NCBI GenBank assembly: GCA_900754495.1
Contig: CAAEDC010000159.1
Location: 1-7,035 of the forward strand
Source: Eggerthellaceae bacterium
Lineage (GTDB): Bacteria; Actinomycetota; Coriobacteriia; Coriobacteriales; Eggerthellaceae
Reading direction: 5' to 3'
Length of the DNA: 7,035 nucleotides
Under the pieces are notes generated by a model. The model saw only the letters and a program-made list of their open reading frames with translations, made no database searches and was not told the DNA's origin. The position numbers and the translations under genes are program-made. Of the stretch, positions 1-6,874 are shown piece after piece. How positions within the stretch are numbered: the stretch's first letter is position 1; each line of letters opens with the position of its first letter.

Positions 1-1
1 C

Positions 2-1279
2 GCGCTGGCGCTGGCGGCTCCCGGCGTGCGCATCTTCGCGCCCATACCGGGCACCAACTACGTCGGCATCGAGGTTCCCAACCGCTCGCGGCGCACCGTG
101 TTTCTGGGCGACGTGCTCAGCGACGCGCCCGACGGCCCCCTGCAGATCGCGATCGGCGAGGACGTCGAGGGCCACCATATCGTCACCGACCTCGCCAAGA
201 TGCCCCACCTCCTCATCGGCGGCACCACCGGATCCGGCAAGTCGGTCTCCATCAACGCGATGATCATGTCCATCCTCATGAGGGCCACTCCTTCCGAGGT
301 GCGCTTCATCATGGTCGACCCCAAGCGCGTCGAGTTCACGCCCTACAACGGCATCCCGCACCTGTACGTGCCCGTCGTCACCGAGGCCAAGGAGGCCGCA
401 AGCGCGCTCGCGTGGGGCGTGGCGGAGATGGAGCGGCGCCTCAAGGTCTTCAGCAAGGCGGGCGCACGCAACATCGGTCAGTTCAACGAGATGTGCGAGA
501 AGGAGGCCGCCGCCATCGCGGCCGCCGAGGCGAAGGGGGAGGAGCCTCCCGAGGCCGTCCATGGCGATAAGCTTCCCTACATCGTCATCATCATCGACGA
601 GCTTGCCGACCTCATGATGAACGTCGGCAAGGAGGTCGAGTTCTCGATCAGCCGCATCGCCCAGCTCGCGCGCGCGGCGGGCATCCACCTCATCGTCGCC
701 ACCCAGCGCCCCTCCACCAACGTCGTCACCGGCCTCATCAAGGCGAACATCACCAACCGCATCGCCTTCAACGTGGCCTCGGGCATCGACAGCCGCGTCA
801 TCTTGGACACGCCGGGCGCCGAGCGCCTGATCGGCCTGGGCGATCTGCTGTTCAGCAAGCCCGAGTACGCCAAGCCCCAGCGCATGCAGGGCTGCTTCGT
901 CTCCAACGAGGAGATCTCGGCGGTCGTGGCGGCCCTCAAGGAGCAGGGCGAGCCGGAGTACCACACCGAGATCCTCAAGACCAACCTCATGTCGCTCGGC
1001 GACACGCAGCCCGACGGCTCGGGCGGCTCGGTCGACGACGACGATCCGCTGCTGTGGGAAGCCGCCGAGATCGTCGTCTCAAGCGGGCTGGGATCGACGT
1101 CCAACATCCAACGCCGCTTGAAAGTGGGATATTCCCGCGCAGGCCGTATAATGGACATGCTTGAGAACAAAGGCGTGGTGGGCCCGCCCAACGGCAGCAA
1201 GCCACGCGAGGTTCTGGTAGATGCCCTTGAACTCGAAACGCTCAAGGCCTTCGAGTCCAACGACGCATCCGGGGAGTGA
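2..1279 (+). CDS. ftsK: DNA translocase FtsK/SpoIIIE, C-terminal part (5' end outside window)
   Basis: This is the motor of a membrane-anchored, ATP-driven double-stranded DNA pump that moves chromosome ends through the closing septum. The frame is already open at base 2 and reads ALALAAPGVRIFAPIPG, which is internal FtsK sequence, so the GTG at 26 is an ordinary valine codon and not a start. About 425 residues are visible. The Walker A motif GGTTGSGKS lies at about 218-243, the Walker B motif IVIIIDELADL at about 581-613, and the conserved ATQRPSTNVVTGLIKANI region from about 698. After a Gly/Asp-rich linker (GSGGSVDDDD), the C-terminal gamma winged helix (about 1049-1240) carries STSNIQRRLKVGYSRAGRI, the helix that reads polar DNA guide sequences in this family. 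The N-terminal membrane segments and linker are missing only because of the window edge. The TGA stop is 4 bases before the next start, which suggests co-transcription. Confidence 0.97.
   Translation, partial: ALALAAPGVRIFAPIPGTNYVGIEVPNRSRRTVFLGDVLSDAPDGPLQIAIGEDVEGHHIVTDLAKMPHLLIGGTTGSGKSVSINAMIMSILMRATPSEVRFIMVDPKRVEFTPYNGIPHLYVPVVTEAKEAASALAWGVAEMERRLKVFSKAGARNIGQFNEMCEKEAAAIAAAEAKGEEPPEAVHGDKLPYIVIIIDELADLMMNVGKEVEFSISRIAQLARAAGIHLIVATQRPSTNVVTGLIKANITNRIAFNVASGIDSRVILDTPGAERLIGLGDLLFSKPEYAKPQRMQGCFVSNEEISAVVAALKEQGEPEYHTEILKTNLMSLGDTQPDGSGGSVDDDDPLLWEAAEIVVSSGLGSTSNIQRRLKVGYSRAGRIMDMLENKGVVGPPNGSKPREVLVDALELETLKAFESNDASGE
1118..1152 (+). promoter_or_regulatory. Possible internal promoter in the 3' end of ftsK
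   Basis: A perfect TATAAT (1147-1152) and a TTGAAA (1118-1123) lie inside ftsK, about 130 bases before the RodZ-like gene. They sit in an A+T-rich patch with codons rare elsewhere in the window (TTG, AAA, GGA, TAT, GCA, CGT, ATA). The 23-bp spacer is too long for a standard sigma-70 promoter and no TG extends the -10, so only the -10 element is convincing. A short near-palindrome, GGGATATTCCC (1126-1136), lies between the hexamers. It could supply transcription of the downstream genes separately from ftsK, but may be chance. Confidence 0.3.
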
Positions 1280-1283
1280 TGAC

Positions 1284-2498
1284 ATGGCACCGCAACTGAC
1301 CTTCGGCGCTATCCTGCAGGAAGCGCGCGAGCATAAAGGAATGGAAGTGGGCACCGCGGCCCGACGGCTGCGGATCCGCCCCGACATCCTCCGCGCCATC
1401 GAGGCGGAGGATTTCTCGCGCATGCCGCCGCGCGGCTACACCCGCAACATGATCAACGCCTACGCGCGTCTGGTGGGGCTCAACCCCTCCGAGATCACGC
1501 GCATGTACCTGGACGCCGCCTACGCGTTCCAGGTCGGCAAGGCGCGCAACGACACGCTGCCCGAGGTCGGCGGCTCGTCCCGTCGCGCGGGATCTTCGCG
1601 TCCAACGCGCTCGCGCCATCCGCAGGGAGAGCTCGACGAGCGTCCTCCGCGCCAAAACGCGCTCGGGCGCACCCTGTACGACGACCGCCGCACGTTCACG
1701 CGCGGGGACTACGACGCGCCGGCTCCCGGCTCTCGCTTCCGCCAAAGCGAGCGCACCCATCCGAGCCACCACACGGCGCTTCCGCGTTCCCAGTACACCA
1801 ACTTCTACGCCGGGCCGCGGGGAAACGGCTCGATGCAGTCGCGGCTGCCGTTCGTCATCGCCGGCGTCATCATCCTCGTGCTCCTCATCGTGATCCTGGT
1901 GCTGGTGTTCGGCCCCAAGGACAGCCAGAACCAGCAGGACGTGACCACGGTCCCCATCACGGGCCTCGACGACACGACCAAGACCGGTGAAGAAGGGGAG
2001 GGCGGCGAAGAGCAGGCGCAGCAGACGATCACCGCGCCCACGAGCGTCACGGTCGAGTACCGCGTCTCCAGCAGCGCCGATGCCTACGTCGAGATCTCGG
2101 TCGACGGCGGCGCCGCTGCTCCGACGTACCTGTCGGCAGGCACGGTGGAGACCGTCGACGTCGCCGGCACCTGGTCGCTTTCCACCTGGACCACCGATCT
2201 CGTCCAGGTGACCGTCGACGGGGAGGTCGTCGAGTTCACCCAGGACGGCACGAACATTCCCACGTGCACGGTCGACTTCAACGCGTATCTCGACCAGTGG
2301 ATCACCGAGCACCCGGGCGCCACCATCACGAATGCGGGCACGACGGGCGCTTCCAACGGGTCGACGACGTCCAACTCCTCGACGGGTACGAACGGCGCCT
2401 CCGCCTCCAACGGCACCACCTCGAGCTCGAACGGCACTTCTTCGAACTCCACAGCATCCACCTCCAACCAGTCCGCGGGATCCAACGCCTCCGCGTAG
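1284..2498 (+). CDS. RodZ-like membrane protein with N-terminal helix-turn-helix domain
   Basis: The product is 404 residues with the order typical of RodZ/YmfM proteins. Residues about 5-70 form a RodZ-type helix-turn-helix domain (LQEAREHKGMEVGTAARRLR, then PRGYTRNMINAYARLVGLNP). Residues about 85-187 are an Arg-rich, probably disordered cytoplasmic linker. One hydrophobic segment at about 188-210 (bases 1845-1913) has no cleavage site and fits a single-pass anchor with the N terminus inside. An outer beta-rich region at about 250-320 (YVEISVDGG, LSAG, VQVTVDGEVVEF) resembles the RodZ C-terminal DUF4115 fold. A Ser/Thr/Asn/Gly-rich tail fills about 348-404. In rod-shaped bacteria RodZ links MreB to the wall machinery; that role is inferred here from architecture and from the common placement of such genes before pgsA-cinA-recA. 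ATG 1284 is preferred over the upstream ATG at 1221 because GGGGAG (1271-1276) lies just before it and 1221 is inside ftsK. Confidence 0.85.
   Translation: MAPQLTFGAILQEAREHKGMEVGTAARRLRIRPDILRAIEAEDFSRMPPRGYTRNMINAYARLVGLNPSEITRMYLDAAYAFQVGKARNDTLPEVGGSSRRAGSSRPTRSRHPQGELDERPPRQNALGRTLYDDRRTFTRGDYDAPAPGSRFRQSERTHPSHHTALPRSQYTNFYAGPRGNGSMQSRLPFVIAGVIILVLLIVILVLVFGPKDSQNQQDVTTVPITGLDDTTKTGEEGEGGEEQAQQTITAPTSVTVEYRVSSSADAYVEISVDGGAAAPTYLSAGTVETVDVAGTWSLSTWTTDLVQVTVDGEVVEFTQDGTNIPTCTVDFNAYLDQWITEHPGATITNAGTTGASNGSTTSNSSTGTNGASASNGTTSSSNGTSSNSTASTSNQSAGSNASA
2325..2495 (+). repeat. Low-complexity Ser/Thr/Asn/Gly-coding tract
   Basis: The last 57 or so codons of the RodZ-like gene consist almost wholly of Ser, Thr, Asn, Gly and Ala, with recurring units such as SNG, NGT, SNSS and NGTSS built from TCC/TCG-AAC codon pairs. 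The repeats are degenerate, not exact tandem copies. By topology this tail lies outside the membrane and could act as a flexible wall spacer or a glycosylation substrate; neither is shown by the sequence alone. Confidence 0.7.
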
Positions 2499-2513
2499 CA
2501 GAAAGGAAACACC

Positions 2514-3011
2514 ATGGCCAAAGAATCAAGCTTCGACGTCGTCTCGACGGTCGACATGCAGGAAGTCGACAACGCGTTCCAGCAGGCCAAGCGCGAGCTG
2601 AGCCAGCGCTACGACCTCAAGGACTCGGGAGCGACCATCTCGCTTGACAAAGCCAAGCGCACGCTGACGGTCGCAGCGCCCAGCGATTTCGTCGCGCGCC
2701 AGGTCATCGACGTGATCGGCTCCAAGCTCATCAAGCGCGGCATCGACCTCGCCTCGGTCAAATGGGGCGATCCCGAAGCCGCCGCCGGGCAGAGCGTCCG
2801 CCAGAGCGCGACCATCGTCGAGGGAATCGACAAGGACACCGCCGGCAAGATCAACAAGGACATCAAGGGCACCAAGCTCAAGGTGAAGGTTCAGATCGAA
2901 GGCGACAAGCTGCGCGTCAGCTCGGCGTCGCGCGACACGCTGCAGGAAGTCATCGCGTTTCTGAAGGGCCAGGATTACGGACAGCCCCTCCAGTACGTCA
3001 ACTACCGCTAG
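2514..3011 (+). CDS. yajQ: YajQ family nucleotide-binding protein (UPF0234)
   Basis: The 165-residue product matches the family along its full length: SSFDVVSTVDMQEVDNAF at the N terminus, SDFVARQVIDVIGSKLIKRGID in the middle, then KINKDIKGTKLKVKVQIEGDKLRVSS and the closing GQPLQYVNYR. YajQ is a small soluble cytosolic protein with two ferredoxin-like halves. Family members bind nucleic acid or nucleotides, and a Xanthomonas member binds cyclic di-GMP and affects transcription. Which of these applies here cannot be told from sequence. The ATG at 2514 follows an AGAAAGGAAAC ribosome site (about 2500-2510) and lies 15 bases after the RodZ-like stop. It sits between the RodZ-like gene and rimO, so it is probably made from the same transcript. 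No key segment is missing. Confidence 0.95.
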   Translation: MAKESSFDVVSTVDMQEVDNAFQQAKRELSQRYDLKDSGATISLDKAKRTLTVAAPSDFVARQVIDVIGSKLIKRGIDLASVKWGDPEAAAGQSVRQSATIVEGIDKDTAGKINKDIKGTKLKVKVQIEGDKLRVSSASRDTLQEVIAFLKGQDYGQPLQYVNYR

Positions 3012-3087
3012 AGGAACCGCTCTGCCATGACCAACATCGATATCACGTCGATCGGGGAACCGGCATCCCGGGAGGGGGCCGGTTCCC
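3011..3087 (+). promoter_or_regulatory. Hairpin at the start of rimO with alternative pairing to the ribosome site
   Basis: A perfect 10-bp inverted repeat, GGGAACCGGC (3055-3064) and GCCGGTTCCC (3078-3087), with a 13-base loop, lies in the first codons of rimO. The heptamer GGAACCG occurs at 3056-3062 in the hairpin and again at 3013-3019, overlapping the likely ribosome site. The arm CGGTTCC at 3080-3086 could therefore pair with either copy, giving two exclusive folds, one of which hides the ribosome site. The repeats are plain in the sequence; a regulatory role is inference. Confidence 0.4.
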
Positions 3088-4367
3088 TTCGTATCGCGTT
3101 CATCACGCTCGGCTGCGCGAAGAACGAGGTGGACTCCGCCGAGATGGTGAAGCGGGTGGCGTTCGCCGGATACGAGCTGTGCGAAGATCCCGAAGCCGCC
3201 GACGCCGTCATCATCAACACCTGCTCGTTCATCCAGGCCGCGACCGAGGAGAGCCTTGGCGCCATCTTCGAGCTAAGCGGATATCCCGGTTTCGACGACG
3301 GCTCGCGCAAGATCATCGTGGCGGGCTGCCTGCCCGCGCGCTATGGATCGCAGCTCGAAGGCGAGCTCACCGAGGCCGCCGCGTTCGTTCCCTGCAGCAA
3401 GGAGGACGACATCGTCGAGGTGCTGAGCTCCGTCGTCGGTTTGCCGACCGTTCCCGACCGGCAAGACGCCGCCTCCCCCTATGGCATCAGCCCCGCGGCA
3501 TACGTCAAGATCAGCGACGGATGCGACCGCTTCTGCGCGTTCTGCGCGATCCCGTACATCCGCGGGCGCTACCGCAGCTTCGCGCTGGATGACATCAGGG
3601 CCAAGGTCGACGAGCTCGAAGCCGCCGGCGTCCGCGAGATCACGCTGATCGCCCAGGACACCGGCCGGTGGGGCGAGGAGTTCGAACCGCGCGACACCAC
3701 CGCGCACCTCATCTCCGTCCTCGCCGAGGAGCATCCGCTCATCTGGTTCCGCCTGATGTACATCGAGCCGGTCGGCGTCACCGACGAGCTGCTCGACGCG
3801 ATCGCCGCGCATGCCAACATCTGCAACTACCTCGACATGCCCCTCCAGCATGCCTCCGCGCGCGTTCTGCGCGACATGAACCGCACCGGATCGCTCGAAG
3901 ACAACCTCGCGCTCGTGCGCAGGATCCGCCAGCGCGTCCCCGGCATCACGCTGCGCACCACGGTCATGGTCGGCTTCCCCGGCGAGACCGAAGATGAGTT
4001 CCAGGAGCTTCTCGACATGCTCGAGGAGGCCGAGTTCGACTACGTCGGGGCATTCGCGTTCTCGCCCGAGGAGGGGACGCGCGCCGCGACGCTTCCCGAT
4101 CAGATCGACGAGGAGACGAAGGCCGAGCGCCTCCAGGAGGTGCGCGACCTCGCCGACTCGATCAGCTACGCGCGCGTCGCCGCGCGCGCCGGTTCGGTCG
4201 AGGAGGTCCTGATCCTCGGGCACGAGGAGGACGGCCAGCTCTATGGGCGCGCCCGCTGCCAGGCGCCGGACGTCGACGGCGTCACGTACGTCCCCGAAGG
4301 GACCGTGGGCGACGTCGCGCTCGTCACCATCGCCGACACGCTCCTCTACGAGATGGAAGGCGCATGA
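3027..4367 (+). CDS. rimO: Ribosomal protein S12 methylthiotransferase RimO
   Basis: RimO is a radical-SAM enzyme with two 4Fe-4S clusters that adds a methylthio group to a conserved aspartate of ribosomal protein S12. The 446-residue product is close to the usual length. The N-terminal UPF0004 domain has the three cluster cysteines C30 (LGCAKNEVDS), C66 (NTCSF) and C101 (AGCLPARY). The radical-SAM motif CDRFCAFC supplies C166, C170 and C173. VMVGFPGETEDEF and GAFAFSPEEGT follow, and a C-terminal TRAM domain occupies about 387-446. AQDTGRWG after the radical-SAM motif favours RimO over the tRNA enzyme MiaB. The first 20 or so residues are poorly conserved and are encoded across a strong hairpin. 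No other start codon lies between ATG 3027 and the conserved LGC, so this start is kept. GAGG (3011-3014) overlaps the yajQ stop, 12 bases from the ATG. The gene ends in a 4-base ATGA overlap with pgsA. Confidence 0.96.
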   Translation: MTNIDITSIGEPASREGAGSLRIAFITLGCAKNEVDSAEMVKRVAFAGYELCEDPEAADAVIINTCSFIQAATEESLGAIFELSGYPGFDDGSRKIIVAGCLPARYGSQLEGELTEAAAFVPCSKEDDIVEVLSSVVGLPTVPDRQDAASPYGISPAAYVKISDGCDRFCAFCAIPYIRGRYRSFALDDIRAKVDELEAAGVREITLIAQDTGRWGEEFEPRDTTAHLISVLAEEHPLIWFRLMYIEPVGVTDELLDAIAAHANICNYLDMPLQHASARVLRDMNRTGSLEDNLALVRRIRQRVPGITLRTTVMVGFPGETEDEFQELLDMLEEAEFDYVGAFAFSPEEGTRAATLPDQIDEETKAERLQEVRDLADSISYARVAARAGSVEEVLILGHEEDGQLYGRARCQAPDVDGVTYVPEGTVGDVALVTIADTLLYEMEGA

Positions 4368-5620
4368 TGGGCGCCGGCAAGGACCAAAACCTGACCAAGG
4401 ACGCTACGAACCCGCCTGCCGCCTCCGAGCGGCTCTGGACGCCCGCCAACGTGGTGACGTTGGTGCGCATCTGCCTCGTCCCCGTGTTCGTGCTCGCCAT
4501 CATCAGCCCCTGGCCGGCCTATTTCGGCCTGGACGCCTCCTCGGCGGTCAAGTCGTGGGTCGCCGCATTGATCTTCATCGTCCTCGCCGCGACGGACGGC
4601 CTCGACGGCTACCTCGCGCGCAGCAGGGGCGAGGTCACTGATTTCGGCAAGTTCATGGACCCGCTCGCCGACAAGATCCTCGTCGCCGCCGCGCTGCTGT
4701 CGCTGATCGAGCTCGGCGTGCTTCCGTCGTGGCCCGCGCTCATCATCCTCACCCGCGAGTTCATCGTCTCCGGCATCCGCATGGTCGCCGCGAGCAAGGG
4801 GACCGTCATCGCCGCGAGCTGGTACGGCAAGGCCAAGACGGTGACCCAGATCATCGCCATCGTACTGTTCATCATCAAGGACACGGTCGTCGAGATCGAC
4901 CCGCTCTCCGCCATCGAGGATCCGCTCTACCTTATCTCTTGGGCGTTCATGATCGTCGCCGTCGTCCTGACGATCGTCTCGATGCTCGACTACTTCGTCA
5001 AAGCGCGCCACCTCCTCGGCTTCTCCTCCTCCGATGGGGGGAAGGGTGCGGAGAGCTCTGGATCCGACGTCGAAACGATCGCCTCCGACCGCGCACCGTC
5101 CGACGACTCGGTTGCCCCCGCGGCTGAAGCCCTGGCGGCTTCCGTGCGCGAGGCGGCGCGCCGCGTGATCGAGAAGGCGTCTCGAGCGGGCGTCTCGCTC
5201 GGCACCGCCGAGAGCCTCACGGGAGGCCTCATCGCCGGATCGCTCACGGCTGTCCCCGGCAGCTCCTCGGTGGTCCGCGGCGGCATCGTGAGCTACGTCG
5301 ACGAGGTGAAGCACGCCGTCTTGGACGTGCCCGACCCGGTGCTCGAAACCGTCGGCGCGGTGAGCCGCGAGACCGCCCGCGCCATGGCCGAAGGCGCCGT
5401 CGCGCGACTGTCGTGCGACATCGCCGTGTCCGTCACGGGCATCGCCGGCCCGGGCGGCGCTGAGCCGGGCAAGCCCGTCGGCACCGTCTGGATGGGCGTG
5501 TGCCGCAAGGGCGCTGCGGCCGATGCGCGCCTCCTCTCGTTCAGGGGGGATCGCGAGCAGGTGCGGCTCCAAACCGTCCTCGCGGCGCTCGAGGCGTTCG
5601 AAGGCGCTATCGGCGGCTGA
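4364..5620 (+). CDS. pgsA: Fusion of phosphatidylglycerophosphate synthase (PgsA) and CinA/PncC-type nicotinamide-nucleotide amidase
   Basis: One 418-residue frame holds two enzymes. Residues about 25-215 are PgsA, the membrane enzyme joining CDP-diacylglycerol and glycerol-3-phosphate to make phosphatidylglycerol phosphate. The complete CDP-alcohol phosphotransferase signature is present: D78, D81-G82, A85-R86, G95, D99 and D103. Several hydrophobic helices are visible (about 30-50, 62-77, 104-121, 158-172, 188-210). After a Ser/Asp-rich linker (about 219-255), residues about 258-418 form the CinA C-terminal domain, which deamidates nicotinamide mononucleotide in pyridine nucleotide salvage. 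It shows TAESLTGG, GAVSRETARAMAEGA, SVTGIAGPGG and KPVGTVW. The CinA N-terminal MoCF domain is absent. The two activities are usually adjacent separate genes, pgsA then cinA. ATG 4364 overlaps the rimO stop; ATG 4367 is better spaced (6 bases) from GGAAGG at 4355-4360, and the two starts differ by one Met. Confidence 0.93.
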   Translation: MMGAGKDQNLTKDATNPPAASERLWTPANVVTLVRICLVPVFVLAIISPWPAYFGLDASSAVKSWVAALIFIVLAATDGLDGYLARSRGEVTDFGKFMDPLADKILVAAALLSLIELGVLPSWPALIILTREFIVSGIRMVAASKGTVIAASWYGKAKTVTQIIAIVLFIIKDTVVEIDPLSAIEDPLYLISWAFMIVAVVLTIVSMLDYFVKARHLLGFSSSDGGKGAESSGSDVETIASDRAPSDDSVAPAAEALAASVREAARRVIEKASRAGVSLGTAESLTGGLIAGSLTAVPGSSSVVRGGIVSYVDEVKHAVLDVPDPVLETVGAVSRETARAMAEGAVARLSCDIAVSVTGIAGPGGAEPGKPVGTVWMGVCRKGAAADARLLSFRGDREQVRLQTVLAALEAFEGAIGG

Positions 5621-5743
5621 TCCACGCTTGTTATGCGTGAGATCCGCATGAAGCCCGCGTCGGATGCGGGGGAGTGCATCGCGGCTGCTCGACGGCTTTT
5701 TCACATGACCTGCACCGCTAGCATCCCTATCGCCGGCTTGCGG
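5621..5743 (+). other. Non-coding gap between the pgsA fusion gene and the recA promoter
   Basis: No reading frame with coding character is seen in this stretch. Its first part can form a hairpin: ATGCG (5633-5637) pairs with CGCAT (5645-5649), and flanking GCTT (5626-5629) can pair with AAGC (5651-5654). Its middle holds the terminator-like structure listed separately. The segment 5702-5743 before the recA promoter shows nothing recognisable. Confidence 0.6.
5651..5701 (+). terminator. Probable Rho-independent terminator after pgsA-cinA
   Basis: AAGCC (5651-5655) plus GTCG (5659-5662) can pair with CGAC (5690-5693) plus GGCTT (5694-5698), with a CGC bulge. Stacked inside, GATGC (5663-5667) pairs with GCATC (5676-5680), leaving a 9-base internal bulge on the 3' side. 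Five T residues follow (5697-5701), two of them used in the stem. The stem is imperfect, but its position 30-80 bases after the fusion gene and before an independent recA promoter fits termination. A competing simple hairpin, CCCGC (5654-5658) with GCGGG (5666-5670), lacks a T run. Confidence 0.45.
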
Positions 5744-5771
5744 TTGACAAACAAACATTTGTACGCATAAT
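5744..5771 (+). promoter_or_regulatory. recA promoter (sigma-70 type)
   Basis: A consensus -35 TTGACA (5744-5749) is followed after 16 bases by CATAAT (5766-5771), five of six matches to the -10 consensus. The region is strikingly A+T-rich for this window. Transcription would begin near 5778, giving a leader of about 35-40 bases before the recA start. This is the only strong promoter seen in the window. Confidence 0.8.
5752..5765 (+). promoter_or_regulatory. LexA (SOS box)-like operator in the recA promoter spacer
   Basis: CAAACATTTGTACG resembles the Gram-positive LexA/DinR site (CGAAC, 4 bases, GTTYG), with one mismatch in each half-site (A for G, A for T). It fills the spacer between the -35 and -10 hexamers, where a bound repressor would block polymerase. 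recA is a core LexA target in most bacteria, so context raises the likelihood. The site is degenerate, and lexA itself is not in the window. Confidence 0.5.
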
Positions 5772-5815
5772 AGTACGAGCTGGCAGCAATGCCCATAACG
5801 CAGGAAAGAGGGAAG

Positions 5816-6874
<1,059 letters not shown>

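Noticed and set aside
26..28. GTG as the start of the ftsK frame
   Set aside because: The same frame is open and encodes conserved FtsK residues from base 2, so this GTG is an internal valine codon.
1221..1283. Earlier ATG for the RodZ-like gene
   Set aside because: The extra 21 residues overlap ftsK in another frame and do not resemble the family; ATG 1284 has the ribosome site.
1242..2312. 356-codon open frame on the - strand opposite the RodZ-like gene
   Set aside because: Composition is Arg/Val/Asp/Gly-rich with no recognisable motif and it mirrors a well-supported + strand gene; it is a GC-driven shadow.
3273..4223. 316-codon open frame on the - strand opposite rimO
   Set aside because: No family features, and it fully overlaps conserved rimO codons; shadow frame.
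5781..5794. GGCA-N4-TGCC inverted repeat in the recA leader as an operator
   Set aside because: Only 4-bp arms, easily chance; no known regulator site matches it.
5789..5815. Earlier ATG for recA
   Set aside because: No good ribosome site before it, and the strong purine-rich site lies between it and ATG 5816; start at 5816 restores E. coli RecA numbering.
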